DNA of 64,000 bases from Symbiodinium sp. CCMP2592. Its lineage: Eukaryota; Sar; Dinophyceae; Suessiales; Symbiodiniaceae. Made by a program: the position numbers and the translations under genes. Positions 54,255-63,187 of the stretch are shown here, in pieces (the first letter of the stretch is position 1; each line of letters opens with the position of its first letter). Under the pieces are notes generated by a model. It saw nothing but the letters and a program-made list of their open reading frames with translations, was not told where the DNA came from and ran no database searches. The DNA lies in assembly GCA_905221615.1 (NCBI GenBank), contig CAJNDT010005913.1, positions 62,001 to 126,000 on the forward strand. The letters run 5' to 3'.

Positions 54255-54320
54255 CAAATCTAGTCTCAGTCAACTACAGATCATTTACACCAAGCCAAAG
54301 CTGGAACTCATGATTCTGAA

Positions 54321-54653
54321 TCAACCCATCATGGCTTCAACAAGCGCCTCGCCAGCTTCAACGATGGACTCCCACAAGTCCCATTCAGCTGCTTCATAGA
54401 TTTCTTCTTCCAGATACATCAGAGTATCGGTCTCTCGAAGCCAATCTTCTACTTCGTTTCCCAGACCTGGGAAGTGCTGGACCGCCGCGTCTATAGCCTC
54501 TTGTTGCCCAACCTGCATACCCTGGGCAAAGGCACGGACCGCGTTCTCAGCCGCTTCGCCGGTACCGGGAACAGTATAAATATCCGGAGTATTGGCAACC
54601 GCGATCATCCATTGGTCGGTCGCGTCGTTGTATTCGATGATGAACGAGGGCAT
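54321..54653 (-). CDS. Small acidic protein of unknown function
   Basis: 110 residues, strongly acidic in the C-terminal half (ETDTLMYLEEEIYEAAEWDL). The N-terminus reads 'FIIEYNDATDQWMIAVANTP' with a beta-hairpin look. GAGGAG precedes the ATG at good spacing, and it lies 10 nt after the stop of the 54664-55218 gene, so the two are one operon. I do not recognise the family; there is no signal peptide or motif. It could be a partner (binding or neutralising) of the upstream gene's product, but no evidence decides this. Confidence 0.6.
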   Translation of the reverse strand: MPSFIIEYNDATDQWMIAVANTPDIYTVPGTGEAAENAVRAFAQGMQVGQQEAIDAAVQHFPGLGNEVEDWLRETDTLMYLEEEIYEAAEWDLWESIVEAGEALVEAMMG

Positions 54654-54663
54654 CTACTACTCC

Positions 54664-55218
54664 TCAACTCGACTTAAGTGATTTGATGATGATGGTTACA
54701 CTAATACTCGTGTGGGTAATCTTTGGTGTTGCAATCACACTGTACTCAGAGAGGGGATAAGTGTAAGGTTCCGATGCATCACTCTCATGTTTAACCCAGT
54801 TCGGAGTCGAATCCGCTTTCCCATGGGAAGCATACCAATATGGCGAATGACCAATATCAAAGATTTGCACTGGACGGAGTAAACGCATGCCAAACTGTTG
54901 GTCACTCTTTGGGTCGTAAAAACAACATCCCATATGAATCTTTGGATTCGATAGATCCTTAATGACATTCTCGCTAATAGACATCGCAGTTTGGCCATCG
55001 ATAGCCTGCAGCACCTTGCTCGGTGTCTGCGAGAGCGTGTCCGTGAACGGGCTCTCCGTATAATCCATATTCCCTCGTATCCACTCAATCTTCGTCATAT
55101 TAATCCATGTTATTTCGAACGCCATTCTGATCTCCAGTCCTGATGCAGGCATTGATATGTCGAATCCGCAAATCACATATTGATTACTATGCACCCATGG
55201 CAGATGCGAATCGAACAT
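54664..55218 (-). CDS. Orphan protein of unknown function
   Basis: 184 residues, no signal peptide, no motif I recognise. It is beta-rich (VTIIIKSL at the end) with a 'HMGCCFYDPKSDQQFGMRLL' stretch. Codon use and base composition are clearly more A+T-rich than in the neighbours (many ATA, AAT, TTA), which suggests later acquisition or a fast-evolving gene. It forms an operon with the small acidic protein gene downstream. The start at 55218 has a weak Shine-Dalgarno. Upstream ATG codons are possible. Confidence 0.55.
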   Translation of the reverse strand: MFDSHLPWVHSNQYVICGFDISMPASGLEIRMAFEITWINMTKIEWIRGNMDYTESPFTDTLSQTPSKVLQAIDGQTAMSISENVIKDLSNPKIHMGCCFYDPKSDQQFGMRLLRPVQIFDIGHSPYWYASHGKADSTPNWVKHESDASEPYTYPLSEYSVIATPKITHTSISVTIIIKSLKSS

Positions 55219-55411
55219 ACATAGATTAACAAGAATCTCATCTTTGTGAGAGATACATGAAAAAATAGAATGCTGACAGTACTGGAATCATATTTGTTTC
55301 CCAGTTTTCCGAAGCTTCGATACAGACTACTGCAAACTCAAGAGAGCGTGCGGATCGCCCCCGAAACCCCAAAATCATGCGAAAAGTGTGCTTCTTTGTT
55401 ATGATGACCGC

Positions 55412-56116
55412 ATGTTACCAAGCGACAAACCCAACCAGCACACAGAACACCCCAGCATCATCGCACAAGCAAGCGATCAAATCCTCGCCAAGCTGCACAA
55501 GGGTGTGTTCATCATCCAAACCGCGATCATCTGCTACATCCTCCTGCTCTTCATTAGCATCGGGGTAGGCATCGCGCTCGCATCATCTTCATCCCCAGGG
55601 ACTATCAGCCAGCCACCCCCTGCCTGGCTCAACGCCATCAACGCCATTGGCAATGTAGCATTCGCTGTTGCGATCATCTGTGGATGGTGGCTTTTCTCAA
55701 ACCCGATCGAGGACCCGGAACATGACAACACCGGCGCAACCCCAAGAAAGCTGGTCCGCATCATGGTGGTCCTGAGCGCCGTATTCACCATGATCAATGT
55801 CGCCACATCGTTCCATACTTCAAACACCAACATCGCGCTGCTCAGCTTCCTCATCATGATCATCGCGCTTGGATTCTCAGTTGTAAAGTTCTTCGCCGAG
55901 ATGTTCTACATCCGTTGGATGGCGCCTCTTCTCCCAAACGATCGTGTCATGAAACGCGCCACCCTCCTGCTCTGGCTCGGTCCAGTTCTTATGACCGTGG
56001 GACTCCTCCTCCTTGGTCTAGGTCCAATCATCGCCCTCGTCCTCTATTGGAACATGCTCGACTGGATCCGCAAAGACCTCAAAGCAATCCGAGAGTCAAA
56101 GCTCGCGAGCGCGTAA
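55412..56116 (+). CDS. Integral membrane protein of unknown function
   Basis: 234 residues from the ATG at 55412 (a TTG/ATG region 24 nt earlier is an alternative). Five or six hydrophobic helices: TAIICYILLLFISIGVGIAL, 'IGNVAFAVAIICGWWLFS', 'LVRIMVVLSAVFTMINVATS', 'IALLSFLIMIIALGFSVVKF', and 'TLLLWLGPVLMTVGLLLLGL'. A long N-terminal cytoplasmic segment precedes the first helix. I do not recognise a family. It is convergent with gdhA across a shared terminator. Confidence 0.65.
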   Translation: MLPSDKPNQHTEHPSIIAQASDQILAKLHKGVFIIQTAIICYILLLFISIGVGIALASSSSPGTISQPPPAWLNAINAIGNVAFAVAIICGWWLFSNPIEDPEHDNTGATPRKLVRIMVVLSAVFTMINVATSFHTSNTNIALLSFLIMIIALGFSVVKFFAEMFYIRWMAPLLPNDRVMKRATLLLWLGPVLMTVGLLLLGLGPIIALVLYWNMLDWIRKDLKAIRESKLASA

Positions 56117-56117
56117 A

Positions 56118-56143
56118 AAACCCGCTGACGATTCAGCGGGTTT
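56118..56143. terminator. Bidirectional terminator between the membrane gene and gdhA
   Basis: A perfect 11-bp stem (AAACCCGCTGA/TCAGCGGGTTT) with loop CGAT. It starts right after the plus-strand stop and lies about 20 nt beyond the gdhA stop on the minus strand. Confidence 0.9.
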
Positions 56144-56164
56144 GATTCAACATCCATATCGAGA

Positions 56165-57505
56165 TCACACACCCATCGCGATAATCGCATCCGCGAGTTT
56201 CACAAACCCGCCGCGATCGGCGCCAACGCCGTAATCCACCACGCCATTGACGATCGGTGCGTGCTCCACGCACTGCTCGTGGATGTCCAGCATGACGCCG
56301 TGCAGCTTGTCGAGTGATCGTTCCTTCGTCCACGCATCGTGCGAAGCGTTCTGCGACATCTCAAAGCACGAAGTCGCAACGCCACCCGCATTCGCCGCCT
56401 TGCCCGGACCAAACACCACCCCATTCTCATGGAACACCGAGCGTGCCTCATGCGTGCAAGGCATGTTCGCGCCTTCAGCAACACACTTCACTCCGCGATC
56501 AACCAGCGCCGCCGCATCGTCCTTCTCCACCTCGTGCTGCGTCGCACATGGGAGCGCCACATCCGCATCAACAAGTGACCAAGGACGCGCCTCGGGATGG
56601 TAAGTAATCCCATCACCACCAAAGTCTTTGAGTCTTCCGCGTTGGACCTCTTTGAGTTCGGTAAGCTCTTTCAGTTGTTCGCTGTTCATGCCTTTATCAA
56701 AGCTGATCGACCCTCCCGAGTCAGACATAGTGACGACCTTCGCACCCTTCTGAATCGCAAGCTCCGCAGCGTACAACGCGACATTGCCAGATCCAGAGAT
56801 CATCACGCGCTTGCCGTCCAGCGACTGACCGTTGTGCTTGAGCATCGCTTCCGCGAATGTGACTGTGCCGTAGCCCGTTGCTTCAGTACGACCAAGCAAT
56901 CCACCCAGACCCATCGGTTTCCCAGTCAGCACACCGTCGCGCTGCTTCGTGATCTTCATGTACTGACCATACAAGAACCCGATCTCGCGTCCGCCCACAC
57001 CGATGTCACCCGCCGGCACATCCACGCTCGGACCGATGTGACGGTACAGCTCACGCATAAACGCCTGACAGAACCGCATCACCTCGTTGTCGCTCTTGCC
57101 TTTGGGATCAAAGTTGCTCCCACCCTTGCCGCCACCGATCGGTTGTCCAGTCAGCGCGTTCTTGAAGCACTGCTCATACGCAAGAAACTGCAGCGTGTCC
57201 TCAGTCACACTCGGATGGAAACGCAAGCCCCCCTTGTAAGGCCCAAGCACATTGGTGTGCTCAACGCGCCATCCAAAGTTGACTTCAACGCCGCCTTGAT
57301 CATTCACCCACTCCACGCGGAATCGAATCACGCGATCAGGAATCAACAAGCGCTCAAACACACGCGCATCCTGATACTTCTTGTTCGCTTCGATGACCGG
57401 CGCGATCGACTCCGCGACCTCCTCGATCGCCGAGCGATACAAAGGTCCAGGTTTCACAGCGTCAATCATCGGATTCAAATCAAAAGAGCGTGCAGCGGTC
57501 GTCAT
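56165..57505 (-). CDS. gdhA: NADP-type glutamate dehydrogenase
   Basis: 446 residues, the standard length of hexameric class I GDH. Landmarks are LGPYKGGLRFHPSVTEDTLQ, the catalytic Lys loop GGGKGGSNFDPKGKS, 'DVPAGDIGVGGREIGFLYGQ' with the conserved Asp, and the nucleotide-binding VMISGSGNVALYAAEL. The dinucleotide motif GSGNVA with a following basic region favours NADP. It assimilates ammonium by converting 2-oxoglutarate to glutamate. No glutamine synthetase or GOGAT gene is nearby. The upstream 150 bp show no clear riboswitch. Confidence 0.96.
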   Translation of the reverse strand: MTTAARSFDLNPMIDAVKPGPLYRSAIEEVAESIAPVIEANKKYQDARVFERLLIPDRVIRFRVEWVNDQGGVEVNFGWRVEHTNVLGPYKGGLRFHPSVTEDTLQFLAYEQCFKNALTGQPIGGGKGGSNFDPKGKSDNEVMRFCQAFMRELYRHIGPSVDVPAGDIGVGGREIGFLYGQYMKITKQRDGVLTGKPMGLGGLLGRTEATGYGTVTFAEAMLKHNGQSLDGKRVMISGSGNVALYAAELAIQKGAKVVTMSDSGGSISFDKGMNSEQLKELTELKEVQRGRLKDFGGDGITYHPEARPWSLVDADVALPCATQHEVEKDDAAALVDRGVKCVAEGANMPCTHEARSVFHENGVVFGPGKAANAGGVATSCFEMSQNASHDAWTKERSLDKLHGVMLDIHEQCVEHAPIVNGVVDYGVGADRGGFVKLADAIIAMGV

Positions 57506-57657
57506 TCAAGTCTCCAAGTTCAAGGAAGTCCTGTCGGAGTGCGTGCATGCAAACCCAAGGACCGGGGAGAATTGTTCCCAGCCGCTCACCAAAAGTCACG
57601 CAAAAACACCGCTCGCACAGCCAGAATTGATCCCATTTCCTCCGCCCCGAAACAGTT

Positions 57658-58263
57658 TCAACGCCGTCGGCGCCATCCCATCACCAACCCACCAAAGAGC
57701 ACGCCCCCAACCCCCGGCGAAGGAATGATGCCTCGATACTCGATCGTCAGCGTTGAGCCCTCAAGAAAGAACGCATCCGCATTGACCGGATCATCCACGA
57801 AACTCTCAAAGATCTCAATCTCAAAGAGATTGTTCGGCCCAAGAAAGAAATCAAGATCCAGACTCACGAGATCAAGCACACCTCCGCTGCTCGCCGATGC
57901 GGATCCGGGAAAATCATTTCCAAGCAACGGAGCCAGCACAAACCCCTCCTCGCCATCGCCGCCAATATTGAAAGTCACTTCAGAAAGCCAAGAAGCACCT
58001 TCAGTTCTGATAGTGAGATCCCATCCGAACGACAAGATATGAACAGACGACCCCTCCGCTTCAAAGTCATAACCCACCACCTCATTGAGCATGCTCCCCA
58101 TCTCAGCAAACGAGCCGAGACCAGAAATGTCAAAGGTCAGCGAAGGCAGTCCAGTCCCATTCCCCGATTGCCCAGAAGCATGAATCACATCATCAGCATC
58201 AACAACTCCACCCAGCGCCAAACCAGACAGCCCAGCAACAACACACAAACCACTGCGATACAT
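57658..58263 (-). CDS. Secreted PEP-CTERM-like sorted protein, second tandem pair, copy 1
   Basis: About 201 residues from the third of three consecutive ATGs (58263), which gives GGAAGG a 7-nt spacing; the first ATG is at 58269. The signal peptide ends near GGVVDAD. The body is beta-rich with GSMLNEVVGYDFEAEG, WLSEVTFNIGGDGEEG and FEIEIFESFVDDPVNADAFF. The C-terminus is IPSPGVGG, a hydrophobic helix, and WRRRR. It shares these blocks with the next gene, but not with the pair at 41-43 kb, so it is a second family using the same sorting tail. Confidence 0.8.
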   Translation of the reverse strand: MYRSGLCVVAGLSGLALGGVVDADDVIHASGQSGNGTGLPSLTFDISGLGSFAEMGSMLNEVVGYDFEAEGSSVHILSFGWDLTIRTEGASWLSEVTFNIGGDGEEGFVLAPLLGNDFPGSASASSGGVLDLVSLDLDFFLGPNNLFEIEIFESFVDDPVNADAFFLEGSTLTIEYRGIIPSPGVGGVLFGGLVMGWRRRR

Positions 58264-58290
58264 CATCATCCCTTCCAAACTCAATCAAAT

Positions 58291-58893
58291 TCACAACCTA
58301 CTACGACGAGCACCAATCAATCCAACGCACACCAGCAACCCAGCACTCCCAGGCGCCGGCGCGACCAACCCAAAGCTCAGCGTCGAGCCGCTCATCACAA
58401 ACGCGTCCGCCTCCCCAGTCACATCATCGAAGCTCTCGAAGAACTCCACCCGCACTCCATCCATGACAAAGAAATGATTCCCCATCCCAAACAGATCAAC
58501 CTCACCCTGAAACCATTCATCCCCAGGAAAGTCCAGCCCAACGCCAGGAGTCAGTGTGTGCGCATTGCCGTCCGTGCTGATCTCCATCGATGCCTCAGAC
58601 AACCATGAGTTCCCAACCGTCGAGATCCCGATGTCCCAGCGGATCTTCGCGATCAAGATGTAGTCATAAAACGGATCATTCCCCAGATCCATCACCTGAT
58701 TCATCGCGCTGCCGAGCCCATCATTAAAAGTCGCGCCGCTCACATCGACATCGAACCAGTACACCGTGTCCCCGTTCGGATCCAGTTCAACTCCCGTCGG
58801 CGTTAACCCACCAATCGGATCCACTACCGAGCCGGATGCGCCCCCGCACATCAAACCCAGAACTGCCGCAGTTGCAATCATTCCTGTATTCAT
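58291..58893 (-). CDS. Secreted PEP-CTERM-like sorted protein, second tandem pair, copy 2
   Basis: 200 residues from the ATG at 58893, with GGAGG about 7 nt upstream. It aligns with the preceding gene product: DGLGSAMNQVMDLG, then NSWLSEASMEISTDGNAHTL, then VEFFESFDDVTGEADAFVMS. The tail is APAPGSAGLLVCVGLIGARRSRL, with the Arg cluster interrupted by Ser, so its sorting may be weaker. The divergence is high (an old duplication). Confidence 0.8.
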   Translation of the reverse strand: MNTGMIATAAVLGLMCGGASGSVVDPIGGLTPTGVELDPNGDTVYWFDVDVSGATFNDGLGSAMNQVMDLGNDPFYDYILIAKIRWDIGISTVGNSWLSEASMEISTDGNAHTLTPGVGLDFPGDEWFQGEVDLFGMGNHFFVMDGVRVEFFESFDDVTGEADAFVMSGSTLSFGLVAPAPGSAGLLVCVGLIGARRSRL

Positions 58894-58988
58894 GTCATGT
58901 CCTCCACAGCCCAAGCTTATCACACCTCGCAAATACTTCACAAGCAAATTCTCGCGTCCGAATCAAACGATCGTTCGAACTCACGCTC

Positions 58989-59543
58989 ATGAACTCCTCA
59001 AACTCCATCACCATCACCCCCGACACCCACCCCAAGCATGGCAAGATCTGGCGCATCAACGCCACCCAAACCCTCCCGCGACCCATCGAGGAAGTCTTCC
59101 CCTTCTTCACCGATGCGTTTAACCTCGAACGCCTCACGCCGTCATTCCTCGGCTTCAAGGTCCTCACACCCAAACCCATCAAGATGCAGTCAGGGACCGT
59201 CATCAACTACACACTCAAAATCCACCACATCCCCATCCGCTGGAAAACCACCATCCAGAACTGGGACCCGCCCCACACATTCGTCGACAACCAAGACAAA
59301 GGCCCCTACACCCTCTGGCACCACACCCACACCTTCACCCCAACCGACGACGGCAACTCCACCCTCTGCCAGGACGCCGTCCTCTACAAACCCAAAGGCT
59401 GGATCCTCGCGCCCCTCATCAACAAGTTCTTTGTGCAACGAGACGTCAAAAATATCTTCGAGTTCAGGTTCCAGCAACTTGAATCCATCTTCCCGCCTCA
59501 AGAAACAAAGACAACCCTTGTACCCGAAGCCGTCTTGACATAA
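58989..59543 (+). CDS. SRPBCC-family ligand-binding protein
   Basis: 184 residues from the ATG at 58989. The START/polyketide-cyclase-like fold shows LPRPIEEVFPFFTDAFNLER, 'LTPSFLGFKVLTPKPIKMQS', 'TVINYTLKIHHIPIRWKTTI' and the 'FVDNQDKGPYTLWHHTHTF' strands. Similar proteins are annotated as cyclase/dehydrase-like and often sit with lipid or oxidoreductase genes. No pathway partner is adjacent. Ligand unknown. Confidence 0.8.
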   Translation: MNSSNSITITPDTHPKHGKIWRINATQTLPRPIEEVFPFFTDAFNLERLTPSFLGFKVLTPKPIKMQSGTVINYTLKIHHIPIRWKTTIQNWDPPHTFVDNQDKGPYTLWHHTHTFTPTDDGNSTLCQDAVLYKPKGWILAPLINKFFVQRDVKNIFEFRFQQLESIFPPQETKTTLVPEAVLT

Positions 59544-59552
59544 AATAACATC

Positions 59553-59870
59553 GTGAGCAAGACCCCCTCCATAAATAATCTCAAACAAGCCGCGATCGAA
59601 AGCGCCGAGCAGTGGGTCATCGAGTGCAGCAAGTGCCACCACGCCGCGCCCGCCATGGAGCGAGGCATCTTCCGAGCGTGGGCATCAAGCACATCCAAAC
59701 GAGTCCTCGCCCGCTGCACCAAGTGCAACAAGTTCACCCTCGCCAAACTCACCAAAGACCCCGTACGCGCTTACTCGATTGGCATCGAGGAGTACGACCA
59801 GATCCTCGATCAGCTTGATCAACTCGACCAGTTCGATCAATCGGAATCATCCGCCCCAAGCATCAACTGA
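59553..59870 (+). CDS. Small zinc-ribbon protein of unknown function
   Basis: 105 residues from a GTG. Two CxxC knuckles (CSKCHH and CTKCNK) separated by about 30 residues form a likely zinc ribbon. The C-terminus carries a short DQLDQLDQFDQ stretch. I do not recognise a family. The 3' end overlaps that of rmuC on the opposite strand by about 34 nt (convergent). Confidence 0.6.
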   Translation: MSKTPSINNLKQAAIESAEQWVIECSKCHHAAPAMERGIFRAWASSTSKRVLARCTKCNKFTLAKLTKDPVRAYSIGIEEYDQILDQLDQLDQFDQSESSAPSIN

Positions 59871-61237
59871 TCCCCAGCCGTCAGCTGCCGCAGTTCCCCG
59901 CTCACCGCCTTGGGTTCCACAAGCGACTTCGTGCTCTTCGCCCCCGCATCCTCAAACCGCCGCAAGGTAGGCATCATCCGCGTATCGATCGACCCCACCA
60001 GCTTGTTGTACCGATCCACACTCTGACGGATCGAATCCCCGAGCTTGCCCGCGTGCTCAAACGCCGTCGCCGCACGATCGTGTAGCTCCTTGCCGAGCTC
60101 AAACAACGCCGCCGCCTGCTCACTCAGCGCCTGCTCGCGCCACCCAACCGCCACCGCACGCAGCAGCCCAATCAATGTACTCGGCGATGCCAAAATCACC
60201 CCATGCTGCGCCGCATCATCAAGCAGCCCCGGATTCCGCGACAGCGCCGCATCAATAAAGTGATCCCCAGGCACAAACATCACCACAAACTCAGGTGAAC
60301 GTTCAAACAGCGCCCAGTACTTCTTATCCGCGAGCTTCTTCACCTGCTCGCTCGTGTGCCGCGCAAACCGCTGCATATGCATCTCACGTTCTTCATCATC
60401 CGCCGCATTGACCGCCTCGATGTACGCGTTGATGTTCGCCTTCGCATCGACAACGATCACCCGATCATTCGGAAGCGTCACCACCATGTCCGGACGCAGC
60501 AGATTCCCGTCCCCATCACGCTCGGAGAACTGCTCATTGAAATCGCAGTAGTCCGTCATCCCCGCGAGCTCCGCAACGCGGCGCAGCTGGATCTCCCCAT
60601 ACCGCCCGCGAATCTCCGGCCGCGACAGCGCCCGAGTCAGCCGCGCCGTTTCTTCCTTCAATGATTCATTCGAAACACTCGACGCCTTCACCCGCTCATC
60701 CAGCTGAGTCAGCTGCTCGCGCGTCTTCCCAAGCGTCTCACTGATCGGCTTCACCATCGCCTCGATCGCGAGCTTCCGCTGATCAAGCTCCGCCTGCGAC
60801 GCCTTGCCCGCCTGCCCGAGCTGCTCGGACAACAGCTTCGTCAGCGCCTCCTGATTCGACTTGAGTGTCCGCGACCCGATCGCCTCGAACGTCTCCTTCA
60901 GCTGCGCCTCATTTTTGATCAGCTCCTGCCGCGAGCGCTCCGCCGATTCCAGCCGCTCCCCAAACTGCGCATTGAGCATGCTCAGCTCCGTGATCCGAGC
61001 CGTCTGCTGATCGACCTCCGACTCCAGCCCCGAAATCTCACCCCTCGCCGCGCTCAACTCCCCAACCAACCGTTCCCGCTCCGCGCTCGATCCCTCAAGA
61101 TTCGCCCGCGCCGTCGCCAGCTCCTCCCCGAGCCCCGCCGACTTCACGCGTTCCCTCGAAAGCCCCTGAAAAAGGACAAATACAGCGATCCCAAGCCCGA
61201 GAGCCAACAGCCCCACGATGATCAAAGCGATTTCCAT
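59837..61237 (-). CDS. rmuC: DNA recombination protein RmuC
   Basis: 466 residues. An N-terminal membrane anchor (MEIALIIVGLLALGLGIAVF) is followed by an about 140-residue coiled coil and then the RmuC nuclease-like core. The core has 'SRPEIRGRYGEIQLRRVAEL', DMVVTLPNDRVIVVDAKANI with the catalytic-like D..D/E-x-K, and 'VMFVPGDHFIDAALSRNPGL'. RmuC limits DNA inversions and is related to restriction-enzyme-fold nucleases. It is convergent with the zinc-ribbon gene and has the potassium channel gene immediately upstream on the same strand. Confidence 0.94.
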   Translation of the reverse strand: MEIALIIVGLLALGLGIAVFVLFQGLSRERVKSAGLGEELATARANLEGSSAERERLVGELSAARGEISGLESEVDQQTARITELSMLNAQFGERLESAERSRQELIKNEAQLKETFEAIGSRTLKSNQEALTKLLSEQLGQAGKASQAELDQRKLAIEAMVKPISETLGKTREQLTQLDERVKASSVSNESLKEETARLTRALSRPEIRGRYGEIQLRRVAELAGMTDYCDFNEQFSERDGDGNLLRPDMVVTLPNDRVIVVDAKANINAYIEAVNAADDEEREMHMQRFARHTSEQVKKLADKKYWALFERSPEFVVMFVPGDHFIDAALSRNPGLLDDAAQHGVILASPSTLIGLLRAVAVGWREQALSEQAAALFELGKELHDRAATAFEHAGKLGDSIRQSVDRYNKLVGSIDTRMMPTLRRFEDAGAKSTKSLVEPKAVSGELRQLTAGDQLMLGADDSD

Positions 61238-61279
61238 GTCAGGAGTATATCAGGGTAGTAACGCAGATGCATCAACTCC

Positions 61280-62989
61280 TCACGCCGACCCGATCCCATA
61301 CGCCTCAATAAACAACGACTCCGCCTCCGTCCCCCCCGCGAGCACCAACTCCTGCCCCGCCTTCAAAACCGACGTCGCCGACGGCGTCGCGATCAGCCCC
61401 TCCTCCGGATCTCGGATCGCGATAATCGTGCACCCCGTCCGATCCCGGATACCGCACTCGATCAGTGTCTTCCCACCAAGCGATTCAGGCACAGGCCTGC
61501 GGAACATTTCTAGCCCCTCCGCTACAGTCGCGATCCGATCACCCGTCAACTGATTGAAGATACTCGATGACCCCATCGACGCATACGAATGCACAAAGTC
61601 CGCCCCCGCGCGATGCAGTGTCTCAATGTTCTGCTTGAGCGTCGATCGACAGATCAACTGTGCATCCTGCCTCATCGATCGACAATAGATCGTCAGATAT
61701 ATATTGATGCTGTCATCATGCGATGTAATCAACACCGCCGGCGCCTCCATCAGCCCCGCCTGCTTCAATACCTCAGGATCGGTCGCATCCCCAACAACGA
61801 TCCGATCACGGAACTCACCCGCCCGACGCGCCCTCTCAGGATCGAGCTCAACCGCTTTCCAATCAACACCCCTTCGAGAAAGCGCCGCCCCGGCCGCCGC
61901 CCCGACCTTTCCCCACCCAATAATCAGCACCGGATCCACCGAGACATTGTAAATCACAAACTCCTCGTCGTAGTTCATGAGCTGCTCTTTGGTCCCCGCC
62001 ATCATCAAAATCGAATACTCTGTCACCACCGTGTCCGCCATCGCAGGTTTGAACTCCCCGCGATCCCACAACCCGATCACATTGACCCCCAGCTCCGCGA
62101 GCCGATTCTCCGCAAGCGTCTTCCCAACCAAAGGCGTCTTGTGCGCGTTCGCCTCCGCGATCAGCAAATGATCGATGTTCCCGACAACATGCGTCAACGC
62201 ATCGCCCCCAACCATCCCGCGCGCCAGCGCCCGCCCCATCAACTCCCCAAGCTGGAACACCTCAGTCGCCCCCGCGTGCCTAAGGATCGTCGTCGTGGTC
62301 TTGTTCGTCGAGATCGCGACGATCGGGACCTCCGGCGCCACCTGACGCGCCATGAACGCCACATTGGTATTCGTCACATCATCACTCGTCGCCGCGATCA
62401 GCGCCGCCGACTCCGCACGCGCCGCCGTATAAGTCGACACATGATCCAGCGGCCCATACACCACACGGATCCCCATGTCATGCAGATTCGACGCCTCCTC
62501 AAAGTCAGGCACAATCAACACGTACCCAATCCCAGACTGCTCCAGCTTCGCGATCAGCTCCTCCGTCACCGCGTCATACTGAATCAGGATCACATGCCCC
62601 GAAGTCTCCTCCGCCGCCTTGCGAGGGGTCCGCGCCGCCTCCACCGCATCCACCCATGGCGCATAGAAAAACTGAATGATCGTAAACGGCAGCAACACCA
62701 ATAAAAACACAATCCCCGTCCCGAGCACGAGCATCGAGAAAAGCCGACCGAGATCGCTCTCAAAGGTAATGTCCCCAAACCCCAGCGTTGACATCACCGT
62801 CAGCGTCCAGTAGAACCCCGTCATCCACGAGTGGTGCTGCCCTTCCATCTCCATGATCACATGGAACAGGATGCTGTACACAACAATCAGCCCTGTCAGG
62901 ACCAATATGAACCGCATCAGCGCCCGCACATTCCGCTGCGTCCGCCGCTCCTGAAAGAACACCATCATCTGTGAAGTACTGAATTTCAT
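61280..62989 (-). CDS. Two-helix potassium channel with two RCK domains
   Basis: 569 residues from the ATG at 62989; the longer frame to 63148 begins with implausible sequence. TM1 spans about 27-47, the pore helix about 55-67, the selectivity filter is TLGFGD (68-73), and TM2 spans about 84-107. RCK1 (about 130-330) begins GHVILIQYDAVTEELIAKL and lacks the GxGxxG loop. RCK2 (from about 340) has VLIIGWGKVGAAAGAALS with an intact nucleotide loop and a late RCK_C domain (GGKTLIECGIRDRTGCTIIA). The layout is like Kch/MthK/GsuK channels in which one RCK is degenerate. It should conduct K+ across the inner membrane under nucleotide or ion control. Confidence 0.88.
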   Translation of the reverse strand: MKFSTSQMMVFFQERRTQRNVRALMRFILVLTGLIVVYSILFHVIMEMEGQHHSWMTGFYWTLTVMSTLGFGDITFESDLGRLFSMLVLGTGIVFLLVLLPFTIIQFFYAPWVDAVEAARTPRKAAEETSGHVILIQYDAVTEELIAKLEQSGIGYVLIVPDFEEASNLHDMGIRVVYGPLDHVSTYTAARAESAALIAATSDDVTNTNVAFMARQVAPEVPIVAISTNKTTTTILRHAGATEVFQLGELMGRALARGMVGGDALTHVVGNIDHLLIAEANAHKTPLVGKTLAENRLAELGVNVIGLWDRGEFKPAMADTVVTEYSILMMAGTKEQLMNYDEEFVIYNVSVDPVLIIGWGKVGAAAGAALSRRGVDWKAVELDPERARRAGEFRDRIVVGDATDPEVLKQAGLMEAPAVLITSHDDSINIYLTIYCRSMRQDAQLICRSTLKQNIETLHRAGADFVHSYASMGSSSIFNQLTGDRIATVAEGLEMFRRPVPESLGGKTLIECGIRDRTGCTIIAIRDPEEGLIATPSATSVLKAGQELVLAGGTEAESLFIEAYGIGSA

Positions 62990-63187
62990 GAGCCCATAGC
63001 ATACGAGATCAAGCCCACTCGCAGGGGCATCCCACACCGAATACCACCGATCTCGTGTCAGGGGTATATCAGGGAGATCCGATCGCAACGACATCCCAAA
63101 AATATCAGCACCCAAAAAATGAACAGGCGACACATCGGTGCCGCCCATTCAAGAGGGGGTCAGATTGAAATGAGTACGCCGATCCGA

